From Chaunax sp. Z400 (Eukaryota; Chordata; Actinopteri; Lophiiformes; Chaunacidae), in assembly GCA_037577475.1 (NCBI GenBank), contig CM075203.1:6031501-6095500 (forward strand): 64,000 nucleotides of DNA. The letters run 5' to 3'. The notes beneath the pieces are model-generated. The model saw nothing but the letters and a program-made list of their open reading frames with translations. It was not told the DNA's origin and did not search any database. Each line of letters starts with the position of its first letter. The first letter of the stretch is position 1. The position numbers and the translations under genes were made by a program. Shown piece after piece: positions 52,961 to 64,000 of this stretch.

Positions 52961-55915
52961 ACCCATTATTCATTTCTCACCTCTTGAAGCAACAATGGGC
53001 TACCGCAGCTCTTTACAGCGCACAGAAGGAGTTTTTAGATCAATTCCAAGCCTGCTTCTTAAAAATAGCATCTAAGAGTACACACACAGTGACACACATT
53101 GTACACACACACCTCACTTTGCAATCATCAATCATCCATTTTCCACAGGAGTGTTCCTCCAGGATTGAGTCTTAATGTCTGTTATGAAATCTGGACCATG
53201 TGTTGTAAACCAATATTAGTTTACGGTCCCTGGGCCTTTCAGCCTAGTTTGGTCCGGTGCCTAAGTACTTCTCAAAATCAAATCCATTTATAATGCAGTG
53301 GTGCATGAACATTTGCTTTCCCTTAAAGTCCCTAGTTGGATTCAAAACAGAATCATTAAAATCACCCCGCCGGCTTTGTTATATGTAGCATGCGTCATTG
53401 TTTGACAGACTGACTGACTGACCCAGACTTTGGGTTTAACATGCATTTTTGAGCTGTTTACAAATATGTAGTAAAAATATCTTTGTTTTAATTTACCATG
53501 ACAAGCTGAGAGTTGCTGAGAGCTCATTTTCCACCATAAAATCTTCCATCATAAAATGTTTCTGCATTTCTTTGACTCAATATAAACACCTTAATTCCAA
53601 GAAATATTCACATGAAAATGAAATGTCATTTTCTGACCTCTCCCTTGCATCTTTTGAAATTTTAACAGGCGCAGCGGAGGGAACCAAACTCCAGAAAGTG
53701 TGACCGTGATGAGGGAGAAGGTGTGGGAGACATGAGGGCCTCCGCTGGGTGGGAAGCTGTGGTCAACTTAACTGACAGGAGGGAGAGTTTTCCTGCAAAT
53801 TTGCATTATTTAGCTGAATGTCTGCATTGTTAACACAGGCGCTAGCAGCTGTCTTAGTGTATAAACATTTCTTTGAGTAGGGATGAAGGGTTTGATGATT
53901 TAGATTTTCCTATATAAGTCTTTACATGAGACAAAGCAGTGAACAGAAGTGAAAGAAGGAAGGCAGAATAGAAGAAAGAACTTGATCTGACAGATCATCA
54001 AGTTGAAAATGTGCGAGAGTTTCTTTATCAAATATGTACATGTGGAATGGTTGTAATCACAAGAACGGGTGTGGTCATGTTGGTGCATTCAGGTATGCAA
54101 GAATTAGTAATACAGTGTGTTTGTGAGTATTTCCACCCCTTTTTGAGTCCATGTTCGTATCCACCCTGTGGGGTTTTCATGCACAGACCCCTCCTTGACA
54201 TCGCACCCTGGAGAGAAGACAAGAGAGCAAAGGAGGGTCCCAGCCTGACAGCACCAGGGAATGACTCCCTCCAAATGCTATGCAGGGTGACATCTGCAAA
54301 CCATAACAACCCTTTAAAACCCCACAAAAATGTGATACAAAGAACAGGGCCACGGCCTTTCTCTGCTCACATAATGAGGCCACGGGATAAGCATCTTCGC
54401 GGAGAGGAGGAGAAGAGGAGAAGGAAGAGAGCCTCCCTTTAAGTTCAGCTTTGTTTAACGCAGACAAATTAATAAGATGTCACTTTTTTGCTAAACATTT
54501 ATATTACAACTCAGTGCATGATGTAATTCTAATGCAACAACTTACACCATAAGCATAATCACATGGAGCGATCCAGTTTGTTAGTTATAAACTATCTATA
54601 TTGTCACCTTTGACCGGGATGTTATTTATCAAAATTATTTCAAACTATTGCTTTTTGCGCTCTGCTTAGCTCCACTCTGCTGAGCTTAGAGGAAATTCAG
54701 CCTGCAGTCCCCCCTCCGTCCCCCGCTTGGCAATTGTTCCCATTGTGTGGGTGCGATGACTCAACAGAGGCTGGCTCCTTCAAGGATCAACTCCATCAGA
54801 CGCCAAAGCAGCCTGAGGACTTACCAGTTCACAGCCACAACATAAGGACGTGGAGACTAGCTTAACCCAATTGTCTGCTTCCAAATACCTGATAAAATCC
54901 ACGGGACCTGGTTTGGACCGACATAAAACATGAATCTACCTGAATCTACAAATTATTTGTATTGAGACATTTTATGAGGTGTATCTAATCATTCAAAGCT
55001 GCAGGGACACTTGGTATCAACTTGCACAAAGTGTCGGACAGAATGTTCATAAAAGGTCTAGAATATCTGATATTGAGGATGGAAAAAGAGATTGCAGACC
55101 TTAAATCTGTGCAAATTAATCCTGCATATGAAGGTTTATAAAAGCACAAAGGCTGTCATCCCCTGTCAAAGGCAAAGTGATATTCAATCAGACTGAACTT
55201 GGATAAAGTTTGACTCAGAGAGGGAGTCGACCAGATGTCTTATCTCTCTTAAGTCAGTTGGGGATCGGTGTCAGAAATGCCAGCACGCTCCACCAAAGCC
55301 CCCTGGCAATTCCCGATGCAACCTTACCTCGATGGCCGACTTACAGACAGCTGAGGAGAAGCTGTGCTGCTCAGACTTCACCTTGGCTTCCTCTCTCATT
55401 TCCTCTTCAGTTGCCTTTTTTGTTGCACACATGGAATTGCAGTGCACTTTTACCCTCTCCTTCTCTGGCAAACAGGGAAAGCCCTATGGATTCATAGGCA
55501 CTGAACCCTAATTGGGCTAATGGTGGTGGTATCTAAATTACCTCCCTCCATCCATGAGGGTTGCTATGTTTATGTCTGCTGCCTTGGGTAAACCCCCACC
55601 CCGTCCTGTCATTTATCGGGGCACTTGTTTGTTGTAGAATGCAGCTCCACAGTAGATCTTTATCAGAGTGGCCAACTGACCTGTCTGGCCCATGCAGACA
55701 GTAAAACACAGTACTGACTTTAAGCCTGTGTTTTATAATGGTTGTTTAACCAGAGACGTCTTTCTCTGAAAAGTTATGTTTATGAAGAACTTAAATATAG
55801 AAGCAGTAAATAACAATTACAAATGTCGAGCCATTTAACATTTGGACTGTGGATGCTATGAATTAGATGCATGACCTGCAAGCATAAAATTTACTGCTCT
55901 GAAGATTTAAAGAGA
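52961..55915. other. Intergenic, no gene seen
   Basis: No recognisable gene. Open frames near 54.0-54.47 kb (up to 143 codons on either strand) overlap each other and show no domain. Confidence 0.5.
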
Positions 55916-55919
55916 TAGC

Positions 55920-56050
55920 GAAAAATTGTGATAAAATTGGCTCATTTCTTTCTGAGAGTTGAATGAAATGGACAATGCAGATTCATGTCTATGCACCAAT
56001 TAGCAGTTAACTTAGCATAGTGTAAAAAAAAGGAATGGAATCTGCAGTAA
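55920..56050. repeat. Fish fold-back repeat, partial third copy
   Basis: gatagcgaaaaattgtgat, tgaatgaaatgg, gattcatgtctatg and agcagttaacttagcatagtg are diverged versions of the left end of the repeat at 52545-52960 (in that copy the arm reads gttagcttagcttagcat). The right arm is not found, so the copy is truncated. Confidence 0.4.
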
Positions 56051-56257
56051 ACAGCAATGCAATCATGGAGAAATAATACAAGAATACATCACTTTAAGAG
56101 AATGCCATTATTTACAGGATTGTACTGTAACCGCAGAGCATCATGGGAAGGTGAAAGAAAAGTGTGGGAACTAAAATTTGAAAATGAAACAGATACACTA
56201 CAACCAGAGCTGCATAAGGTAACCTCCAGTGTGTAATAAAAGTCACCATTTTTATTA

Positions 56258-56425
56258 TGCCCCCACCAAAGGGGGCATACAGGGTCACTTAACCTCTGTC
56301 CATCCATTCATCCATGCATAAGTACAGGTTCAATAGGGGTATGGTCTATCCTCATCTTCTCAAAAACAGATGGACATAATTCAACAAAATTTCACACATG
56401 CTTTGTAAAGGTGTGCATCTCATAA
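56258..56425 (+). repeat. Probable dispersed fish repeat (cccccaccaaagggggcatac type)
   Basis: cccccaccaaagggggcata opens a block with gtccatccattcatcc and cttctcaaaaacagatgg...caacaaaatttcacacatgc. In style it resembles 26425-26960. Class unassigned. Confidence 0.4.
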
Positions 56426-56720
56426 TTGGTCTCTTCAATTTGCTTATTTTTATTTGTTGCAATATGATTAGTTGATATGTAACTCAAGCCATTGACTAAG
56501 AAGTTCTCTTATTTTGCCTAATGAATGTACACACTGTAAAAAGCATGTATGTCTGCATCACAATAAGAGTAGATGTAATAATATGTTAATTCTGCAAGGG
56601 AGGATTAGCTCTTCAATGTCAATCTGGTGGAATAAAAAAGTGCCTAAATTGGTATCGGGTGCAAAGAGTTGGAAAATATCAGCATATGGGATATCAGCAA
56701 AAGTTTAGTAGTGTGCATTG

Positions 56721-56745
56721 CTAAAAATAATATGACTATTTTTAG
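56721..56745. promoter_or_regulatory. Inverted pair of MEF2-consensus sites (candidate enhancer core)
   Basis: CTAAAAATAA at 56721-56730 and CTATTTTTAG at 56736-56745 both fit YTAWWWWTAR. They form an inverted repeat with 9-base arms and a 7-base spacer. The following 90 bases (to about 56835) are of mixed composition and not obviously repeat-derived. MEF2 drives the mammalian SOST distal enhancer ECR5; whether this is its counterpart is inference. Confidence 0.3.
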
Positions 56746-57929
56746 TGGGGTATTACCTGCTACAACACCTGGGCACACCGCCCTCCCAAAGTCACAGTGA
56801 GATGCAGGCGAACAGTGGAGGTGCTGCACAGAACAAACTGTTTTTGTCAGTGTTCAATTGATTTCCATGGATTTTATTTTTTTCTATTTCTTTGTCTTGA
56901 GGCAGATTTATTGAATTTTTTAACAACTGATAGTAATAACTGCAGTTTATGAGATGTACTATTTCCTTTATGGCGAACTCCTTTTCCCAAGTGTAATTGC
57001 ATCACACAAAGACAAACTAAATGCCAAGAATTTCTTTTTATAAAAATAGGCTATACAGGCAGTCATGATAGGGTCTTTATCTACTTTGACATCGACTGTA
57101 CTTTTCATGACATGTTATTGTTCTGTTCCACAGTGAATTTAGCAAAACAAACACGGAGAAAGGGAAGAAATGTGTCTGCCAGACTCCTCGTTCCCATCAA
57201 CCAGAAGTCATGTTTATAAACCAGCTCTATGAATACTAACCCAAATATCACTTCCAACCCCATGAGGAATGAAAACAAAACAAAAAGGAGAAGGAATTAC
57301 AGCTCAGTTCCTTGTTAGCCATCATGCTGTTCTCTTTCCTCAGAAAACGGCCACCACTGCTTCTCCCCCATAACTTCACTGTTCCATGTAACTTACTCCT
57401 GCCAGTGAGGAGGAGTAGTTGCACTGACAGATGGGATGTGTAGGCCCGCATCAGCAGACCCTTGTTAGGCTGCAGAGTCACATCCTCCCGCGGTGCCTGC
57501 CAGTGACCTGAGGTGACCCCTGGCCGCCCCTCCTCTGCACAGCATCTGTGTGAATGCACCCTGCCTTCATGAACCCTGCTGTTGACACCAAGAATGGTGT
57601 GGAGGGAAATCATTTGGAAGAGAGCATGTTCAAGCAAAAAGGGCTTTGTGTATAATTTTCTCTCAGTTGTGTTCAGTTTTTCCACAGATTCAGTTACCTA
57701 CTTCCTCTTTTTCTGCAAGACAAAGGGGAAACATGAGGGCTGGTATCCCTTTTCCTGCTGTTGTCTTGTTGATCTAATGAGTTTGGAACTGTTTGACCTC
57801 AACAGTACAGATTCAATGTGATGGTTACAATCACTTATAATTATAGTTATGATCCTATAATTCATGTGATTCTGCAGTGAAATGCACTGCCACAACAATG
57901 AAAGTGGAGATGGCAATAGATGGTTCACC

Positions 57930-58770
57930 GTGACTTGATGAAGAGGAGAGTATACAAGATGAGACAATAAAAGTAAAACAATAAGGGAATGGGTGAAGAT
58001 AAGAGGAAATGAAATGAGAGGCAAAACAAGATGAGACAAGATGGGAAGAGACAAGAAGAGAGAGAGGAAAAGAAAAGAAAAGAAGACAAACAAAAAGATG
58101 GATGAGAGGAAGAGACAAGATGAGAGGAGACTCAATAAAGGGAGAAAAATTAGAAGACGAGGAGATGACTTAAAAGGAGATGAGACAAAATGAAATGAAA
58201 TTAGAAGGATACAAGAGAGAAATAGAATAGGGGAATAAAGAAGGAGACAAGAAGAGGAGACTAGAGGACTTGAGATGAGAAAAAGGGCAAAACAAGGTGA
58301 AACAAGATGAGAGGATGTGAGAAGAGAAAAAATGATGGAAAAGCAGACAAGAGAGAAGGACGGATGATGAGAGGAATGAAGAAGTAGTGCAAAGAAAGAA
58401 AGGAGACAAAACAAAACAAGAGGAGATGAGACAGGAAGAGAGAAATGAAGATGAGACAGAGACTGCATGAGAGATGAGTACAGAAAGGGATCTGAAAGGA
58501 GAGGGGCTGAAAAGAGGATGGAGGATATGAGATGAGATTAAATGACTTGAGGTGATAAATAAAGGAATGGAAGGGAGAGGAGGAGTTGAGAAGATTGAAA
58601 GAGATGAGAAGAGAGAAAGAAGAGGTAAGATGACGAAATGGGAGGTGAGAGCGTGTATAAGGAGACAAGATGAGAAGAGCGAATAGGATATGAGAAAAGT
58701 CTAGAGGAGAGGAGGAGAGTACACAAGTTGAGATGATGAGATTCTATCAGGAGAAAATGAGATGAGACAA
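57930..58770 (+). repeat. Purine-rich (GA) low-complexity tract, about 0.8 kb
   Basis: The + strand is dominated by A and G, with degenerate units such as gatgagac, agaagagg and gacaagatgagagg. The minus strand therefore stays open for up to 256 codons (57698-58468) and would encode Ser/Leu/Phe-rich sequence. That is a composition artefact, not a gene. Confidence 0.9.
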
Positions 58771-60250
58771 CTCTGGATGGAGGAAATAAGCACAGAAGTG
58801 TTTGAAAACTCATTTTCATCCTCTTGCTCCCTCCTCTCTTCATCCCTTTTTTTTGTACCATTCCACCTCATTTCCTTGTTTCTCTGGTCCTTGGCCTGCT
58901 CCAGGTTGGGGAGTCCTGGAGCAAAGGTCTGCCTCAGAACCTGCAAGGTCTGCAGAAAAAAAGGTGATTAAAACCATGTGAAACGAATCAAGCTCTGGAA
59001 TCAGCTTTCTGTATGAGCTAATCCCTCGAAACCTTAGCTGACAAAAATCTGGAAAGGATGAAGAGGTTCCAGTCCTCTGCCTGAGCATAAATAGAGACAC
59101 AAACAAGACAAGAAAAACAATAACCCTATATGTACACTGCTGGAATGAATTTCCTTGTATACTGAACACAGGTGCCAATACACAAACTATATAAACATAC
59201 ATTTGACACAAATTATACATTGATTATGAGGACATTTGATCAAAGTGGCATTACTAAAACGACTCTGGCATCAATTACGGGTGTGCTGTCATGTCATCAC
59301 ACCCTTTCCTTGCTGACTTTGTACAAAACATAACAGACAGGCATCAGATGCTACATTTGCATCTCTGGAAGCAGTGACATGATGTTGAATGTTGGGAGTG
59401 TGATCAGCAGGTCTCTAGGAGACTCTCAACGAACTGAAACACTGCAAAATTCCTTTAAGTCCTGTTTCATTGTTACCCGAGGAGAGAAACATGTTATTAC
59501 ACATTGGCATGTGTGAGATCCATGCATATTTCACTCTCTCTCTCTTATACGCACTCATGCTGCCCAAAGCCTTATTGTTTATTTGTTTTGGGTGTAACCA
59601 TGAAACCATGGTGCCAGGCCACACATTGCTTCAGTTTTAAATGGCAGTGAGGCATACCAGCCTGCTATCGTTGTCTTACAGTATTCCCCTCTCCTCTTTT
59701 TCTCTGTTCTTATTATCTGTTGCTCTTTTTTCACCCCTCCTTCTCCTTATACAAACACAAATACAATGACAAATGAGAACTCGCTTCAGTGGATCTGGCA
59801 AAGCTCCTCTAATCACACTCAGACAGCGTTCTCTGTGAACTGAACTGTTCCAGTGGCGTGGCCAATCTCCACCGCCACCTTCTTTCCTCTGGCCCATCAT
59901 GCAAAATAACGCCCTGTCATCAATACCAAGAGTTCAATCGGAGAAGGGAATAAAATTCCAGCAGGGAGTAATGGTATGATCTCTAACAAATAAGTTTAGC
60001 CTTTAACAATTTTCTCTGGGTGGACTCAATTATAGAACTCGTCTCTCATAATGTCCTATGTCTGTGACGGTTCTGATAAGTCACTCAAATTAATTACTCA
60101 TCTGCCATTTAACATGAATGGCATTAATAAATGCGCATCATGGGTTCATTAGTTTTTTTTTAATGTGGAAAATGTTGCGCCCTATCTCGCAATGTTAGAG
60201 AAAAAGGAAAAATATTACTGGATCTGCGTCTTACTCCTTATCTGTATCTA
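58771..60250. other. Intergenic, no gene seen
   Basis: No recognisable coding, RNA or repeat unit. Confidence 0.5.
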
Positions 60251-60254
60251 AATT

Positions 60255-60400
60255 GAATGGGTTCCTTCCCGGACCATGTCCCTACCCACATCCAAGTATT
60301 TCGTGCAAGTCCAAATTTTTGTGTAATCCTCCTAGCAAACAAACAAACAAACATGGATGAAAACAAAACCTCTTTGCCAGAGGTAATGACTCAACAATGG
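60255..60400 (-). repeat. Dispersed fish repeat (gcctccgccaag family), copy 4
   Basis: ccaagtatttcgtgcaagtcc, then tttttgtgtaatcctcctagc, four caaa units and catggatgaaaacaaaacc, finishing gccagaggtaatgac. Same order as 18838-18995. Confidence 0.65.
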
Positions 60401-62240
60401 ACGTAACTAGTCACATTACTCATTCCATTACTTTTTGTTGACCAGCCTTGTCAGCTCAAAAGCTGTCTCACCCACTCCTTGGTAAGTGCAGCTCATATCT
60501 AGGTTCGTACGGAGGTAAGCACGAGTGTATTAACCAGACACACACACACAGTTATAGGTGCTTAACTGCAAGATAGGTTGCATGAGCAACTTTAGGGACA
60601 ATGCACATAACATTTAAACACATATATAAAAAAAAAAACAACTAAATATGGGCCCTTTAATTAAGATAACTTTTTCCATTGCTGTCCTTTAAAGATGTTT
60701 GGTTTAGAGATTCTACCAAACCTGGGATCCATTTATGAACTATGTGAATAAAATCGTCTTGCCTGGAACTATGAACTTATCCCTTAGCTCTGGTCTCTCC
60801 TATTAAGTTTTAGGTATAGAATGCACGTTTGTTTTGTTTTGTTGTTCAATTAATCAATTCAATTAAATTCATTTTCATGTCTGTCCATGTGTGTGCCTTG
60901 AAGTGTTTTGTTTTCTTTCTTTCAAGGGATTTGTCTACTCTGGATGTTTATCCTGTTGATGCTGGTTATGTTTGTTTTTTCGCTCCAGCAACGGGAGTTT
61001 TTGTTTTGTTTCTTTTATTTAAAGATGTTTGGTTGTTCCTCCTTTTCTTTTTAGGCTCTGGCTCTGGCTCTGGCTCACTATTCCTTGAGTGGAGTCCAAA
61101 GTCAGTTTCAATTAAGCCGATGTCAGAGCCGTGATAGAGTCAGAGTTACTCTCCAAGTTTGTGTGTGTTCGAGCTGCAACCAGTACGGGGACTGGTAACA
61201 ATCATACCGAAAGCCAGATAGTTCATCTGACGGTTTCAGTAGCCACGTAGATCAGAGTTCTGGGATCCAGCTGTGTTGGCTCGCCATTCGATGGGATCAT
61301 TGAATCTTCTCTCAAGGATCTTCGAATCCAAACAAAAAGCTCGACCTGCTCTCACAAACAGGTTTATAATCCTTGTTCTGCCTCATATCTCAAATATTTA
61401 TTCTCCTTACAGTTCTGTTTTCGTAAGTACTGTTCAGTGGGAATTGCAGCACCGGGAGATAATTCTTTGTGGGTTCATCACTAAGAGACCTTGTGGTTTA
61501 CAAAGCAGCCAGCCCATGGTTTAGAGTTACTGGCAAAGACACTGTCCCCACCACTAGTCCCTCTGTTTACTCTATTCATTACTGTTACACACTCTTCATA
61601 ATCAGTTGCAGTTCAACCCTGGTCTGTGATAACTCAAACAAAGAAGAAGTCAGAGAAGTCTCACATTGCTTGTTTTTCAAGTGTCAAATTTGTTGCTTAT
61701 TTGTTTGGCCATCTCTGTCAACCCTGACCTTTAGAAGTTGTCAGACACTGACCACGTCCAACAGATACCAACAGATGGTTTTAGGTCTACTGCCACATAA
61801 CCAGCCCAGGTTAAGTGGACCATGTCTGTGGTGAAGTAATCAATCCACCAAGTAATCCCCCTCTCTGATTCTCAACCAGATGATTAGTTCAAGATGGATT
61901 GTATTAATTTAGGCTCTTTTAAAGTGATCAGGTCTTTGGTTACTTGCAGCATAACACGTGGTACAGTCCCTCTTCAAAACAAGTGATCCAGGACCGCAGG
62001 GCTGAGACTATTGAGTGTGTCTGGGAGAAAGAGGATAAAACAAAATTTGGCTGATGTTTCATAAGAGTGTGTGTGGGGAAAGGTCACAGTTTGCAAACAA
62101 GAACAAATTTCTATTGAAAGACAAAGAATCCCGCATAAATACACATATCTGACAAGTTCAACTCTGAATTACAGAGTCAAACACAAAGTAAAGATTAGGA
62201 CGACTCAAAGGAAGCTCTAGGGTAAGTTCAGTCAGGTAGA
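60401..62240. other. Intergenic, no gene seen
   Basis: It contains a short (GGCTCT)n run at 61054-61077 and CA units at 60538-60550. An open frame at 61469-61834 (121 codons) shows no domain. Confidence 0.5.
61054..61077 (+). repeat. (GGCTCT)n hexanucleotide repeat
   Basis: Four tandem ggctct units. Confidence 0.9.
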
Positions 62241-62244
62241 CTAT

Positions 62245-62644
62245 ACCTTTGCACACTCAGGCTATACTTTAATTCTCATGCTATTCTGTTATTCTCGCCT
62301 CTCAGGCATGCTCAATGCTCATCTTGCTGCTGTCTTTTTAAAATATGTCTTTCTCTGTTCCTCTAGTTCTTTCATGCTACTGTTTTGTGCACCCTCCACC
62401 TGCCCACCACCACCCAGTCTTCAAAGATTCACCAACTTCATCATTCAATCAGCTTCACCACCAGTGTCTGGACTCCAAGGGGGGATATATATCTTGCTGC
62501 TGCTCAGGACAGATGCCCTTCGATCTCAATCTCCATGAAGAGTCTAAGCACCAAAGACTTTCTGAAACCAAAGACATACTAATTATAACATATCATTTGC
62601 TGTAATAAACACTCTTATTTACTTCAACCGCTACTCTTTCCTGA
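62245..62644 (+). repeat. Dispersed repeat, copy 3 (body plus end module)
   Basis: The body contains the phrase caccaccagtgtctggactc (62457-62476), shared with 49790-49809. The end module 62537-62644 aligns with 39686-39790 over nearly its full length, with aataaac inside and a final ctttcctga. Confidence 0.7.
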
Positions 62645-64000
62645 GTGAACTTTTCCAGATTAGACCTCTTTAATGATCTTTTTTATGTAAGAAACTTCAT
62701 GTAGCACACCCCCTTGACATCGGAAGAATGTTTTATATATATACATATTTCTGGCACGCAGTATAATGAGCCCTCTGCAGTCCCCATGGGGCATACTGTG
62801 GCCTGTAATGGGTTGAGTAGAATTCAGTGATTTCCCCCTCAGTCTTGCCATGAACAGAGAGCATCCAGGCATGCGTCTGTCTCTTTCAAAGCACGTTCTT
62901 GTATTCCTTTGGGTATCCCGTCTGTGTCGGTGGGGAGGTGGGGCTGTTTTAAGCTCGGAAGGAAAGTCAGAGCGAACTCACGGCAAGGACGGAAAAGGCC
63001 CCCTAAAACAAGAGTGATTGGAAGTCAGCAATTACCATGTTGGAGATAACAAAATGGGAGAGATAAGAGCGCCACGATTTAGCTCAATAGGCAAATCCCC
63101 GGTAGGCTTCTGTGAATGCAGCTCCACACGTACAACACAGGCAAACTACATGAAGAGACACGAGTCCTTTCTCTAACATTCTGTCAGTCAGAGAGATATG
63201 CTGGACTGACATATTCCCTATACAGGAACTCATGTTAACACGACAATTAAGCACTTTGTTTGATCAAACATGGCAACTTTTGGTCATGTGGTCAAACACA
63301 CACAATTAGTTTCCAGCTGGGAAGCTGGTGAGGGATCACGTCCTTGTTCATGTACTACTGACTTCGGCTGTTGAGGAAGGGGTTTGCAATCTGAGGAGGC
63401 GACAGCATGACAAGACGCGATTGGTGATCTGCCATTGACATATTGTAGTTAGTGTTCTAGCCACAAAAATATAGTGTAAGCATACCTGAATTCAGTTAAT
63501 CAATTCAATTAAAAAAGTATGTAATATGAGTTCTCATTTCGGTCAGTTCCAAAAATATGTCAGAATTTGGTTGCACATCAGTGCAAACACCACTTAATTA
63601 AAGCTCTGTGCAAGCTCACTGTCTAAATTTCTCTAAAGACATACCTGCGTATTTGCTAACTTTTGAAAGTCAATTTTTATTATTCAAGCATATTTGTCAA
63701 AAAGAGGACAGAAACAGAAGAGCACAGGGATAGGTACAAAAAAAAATTTTAATCCCCGAAACCAGTCCTTTAACTAAATATACCAACAGCCTCCAACCCC
63801 CAACAAGCCAAGGTAACTCACACAGATACAGACATATAAGCATAAATAATAAACATAATTACAAACAGAATAAACATAAATACAGACAGATTAAAAAAAC
63901 AAACATACAAAAATAGTTTCCAGACCAAAAACATGCTCATTTCCTCCATCATCTACTGTATAATATAGTAGTATACATATACATATACAGTAAATGAATG
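62645..64000. other. Intergenic, no gene seen
   Basis: The last 200 bases are A-rich, with degenerate aaacat/aaataca units. No start of a downstream gene (meox1 would be expected from mammalian gene order) is visible before the window ends. Confidence 0.5.

Noticed and set aside
54011..54467. Overlapping 143-, 99- and 96-codon frames on both strands
   Set aside because: Mutually overlapping frames without a domain; a typical shadow pattern in non-coding DNA.
57248..57685. Minus-strand open frame of 145 codons
   Set aside because: No homology recognised; overlaps other random frames.
57698..58468. Minus-strand open frame of 256 codons
   Set aside because: It is explained by the purine-rich low-complexity tract; the Ser/Leu/Phe/His-rich product has no recognisable domain, and neighbouring frames are open as well.
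1..64000. CRISPR arrays, operons, bacterial promoters, integrated viruses
   Set aside because: No regularly spaced repeats with unique spacers, no prokaryotic gene density, and no retroviral or other viral coding region were seen; the window is vertebrate chromosomal DNA.

Overview
The window looks like 64 kb of a ray-finned (teleost, probably percomorph) fish chromosome. It is AT-rich and almost gene-free. It carries an intron-containing vertebrate gene, a D34E Tc1-like transposon remnant, a tRNA-derived fish SINE and several dispersed repeat types that I recognise from teleost genomes. I see nothing prokaryotic or viral.

Only one cellular gene is supported: a two-exon sclerostin gene (sost) on the + strand. 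Exon 1 coding is 8899-9148 and exon 2 coding is 11754-12163, separated by a phase-1 intron of about 2.6 kb. They encode a 219-residue secreted cystine-knot inhibitor of Wnt co-receptors. All eight knot cysteines and the PNxI loop-2 motif are present. A 3'UTR of about 1.6 kb runs to a polyadenylation signal near 13776.

Layout: 1-8.0 kb is upstream intergenic DNA with a fold-back repeat, other dispersed repeats and a broken Tc1-like element. At 8.1-8.64 kb a polypyrimidine tract with a 63-bp minisatellite sits directly upstream of the sost promoter. The sost gene occupies 8.8-13.8 kb. From 13.8 to 64 kb there is a 50-kb stretch in which I find no gene, only decayed repeats, a second Tc1 remnant, a SINE, a nested triple-arm hairpin (24.88-24.93 kb), a CpG-rich block (52.0-52.47 kb) and an 0.8-kb purine tract (57.93-58.77 kb).

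In mammals the equivalent gene-free DNA between SOST and MEOX1 holds the bone enhancer ECR5, which is MEF2-dependent and lies inside the deletion that causes van Buchem disease. The most interesting reading of this window is that its 50-kb downstream desert is the fish counterpart of that regulatory territory. A head-to-head pair of MEF2-type sites at 56721-56745 is one testable candidate. Single MEF2-like matches are expected by chance in DNA this AT-rich, so the idea remains an inference.
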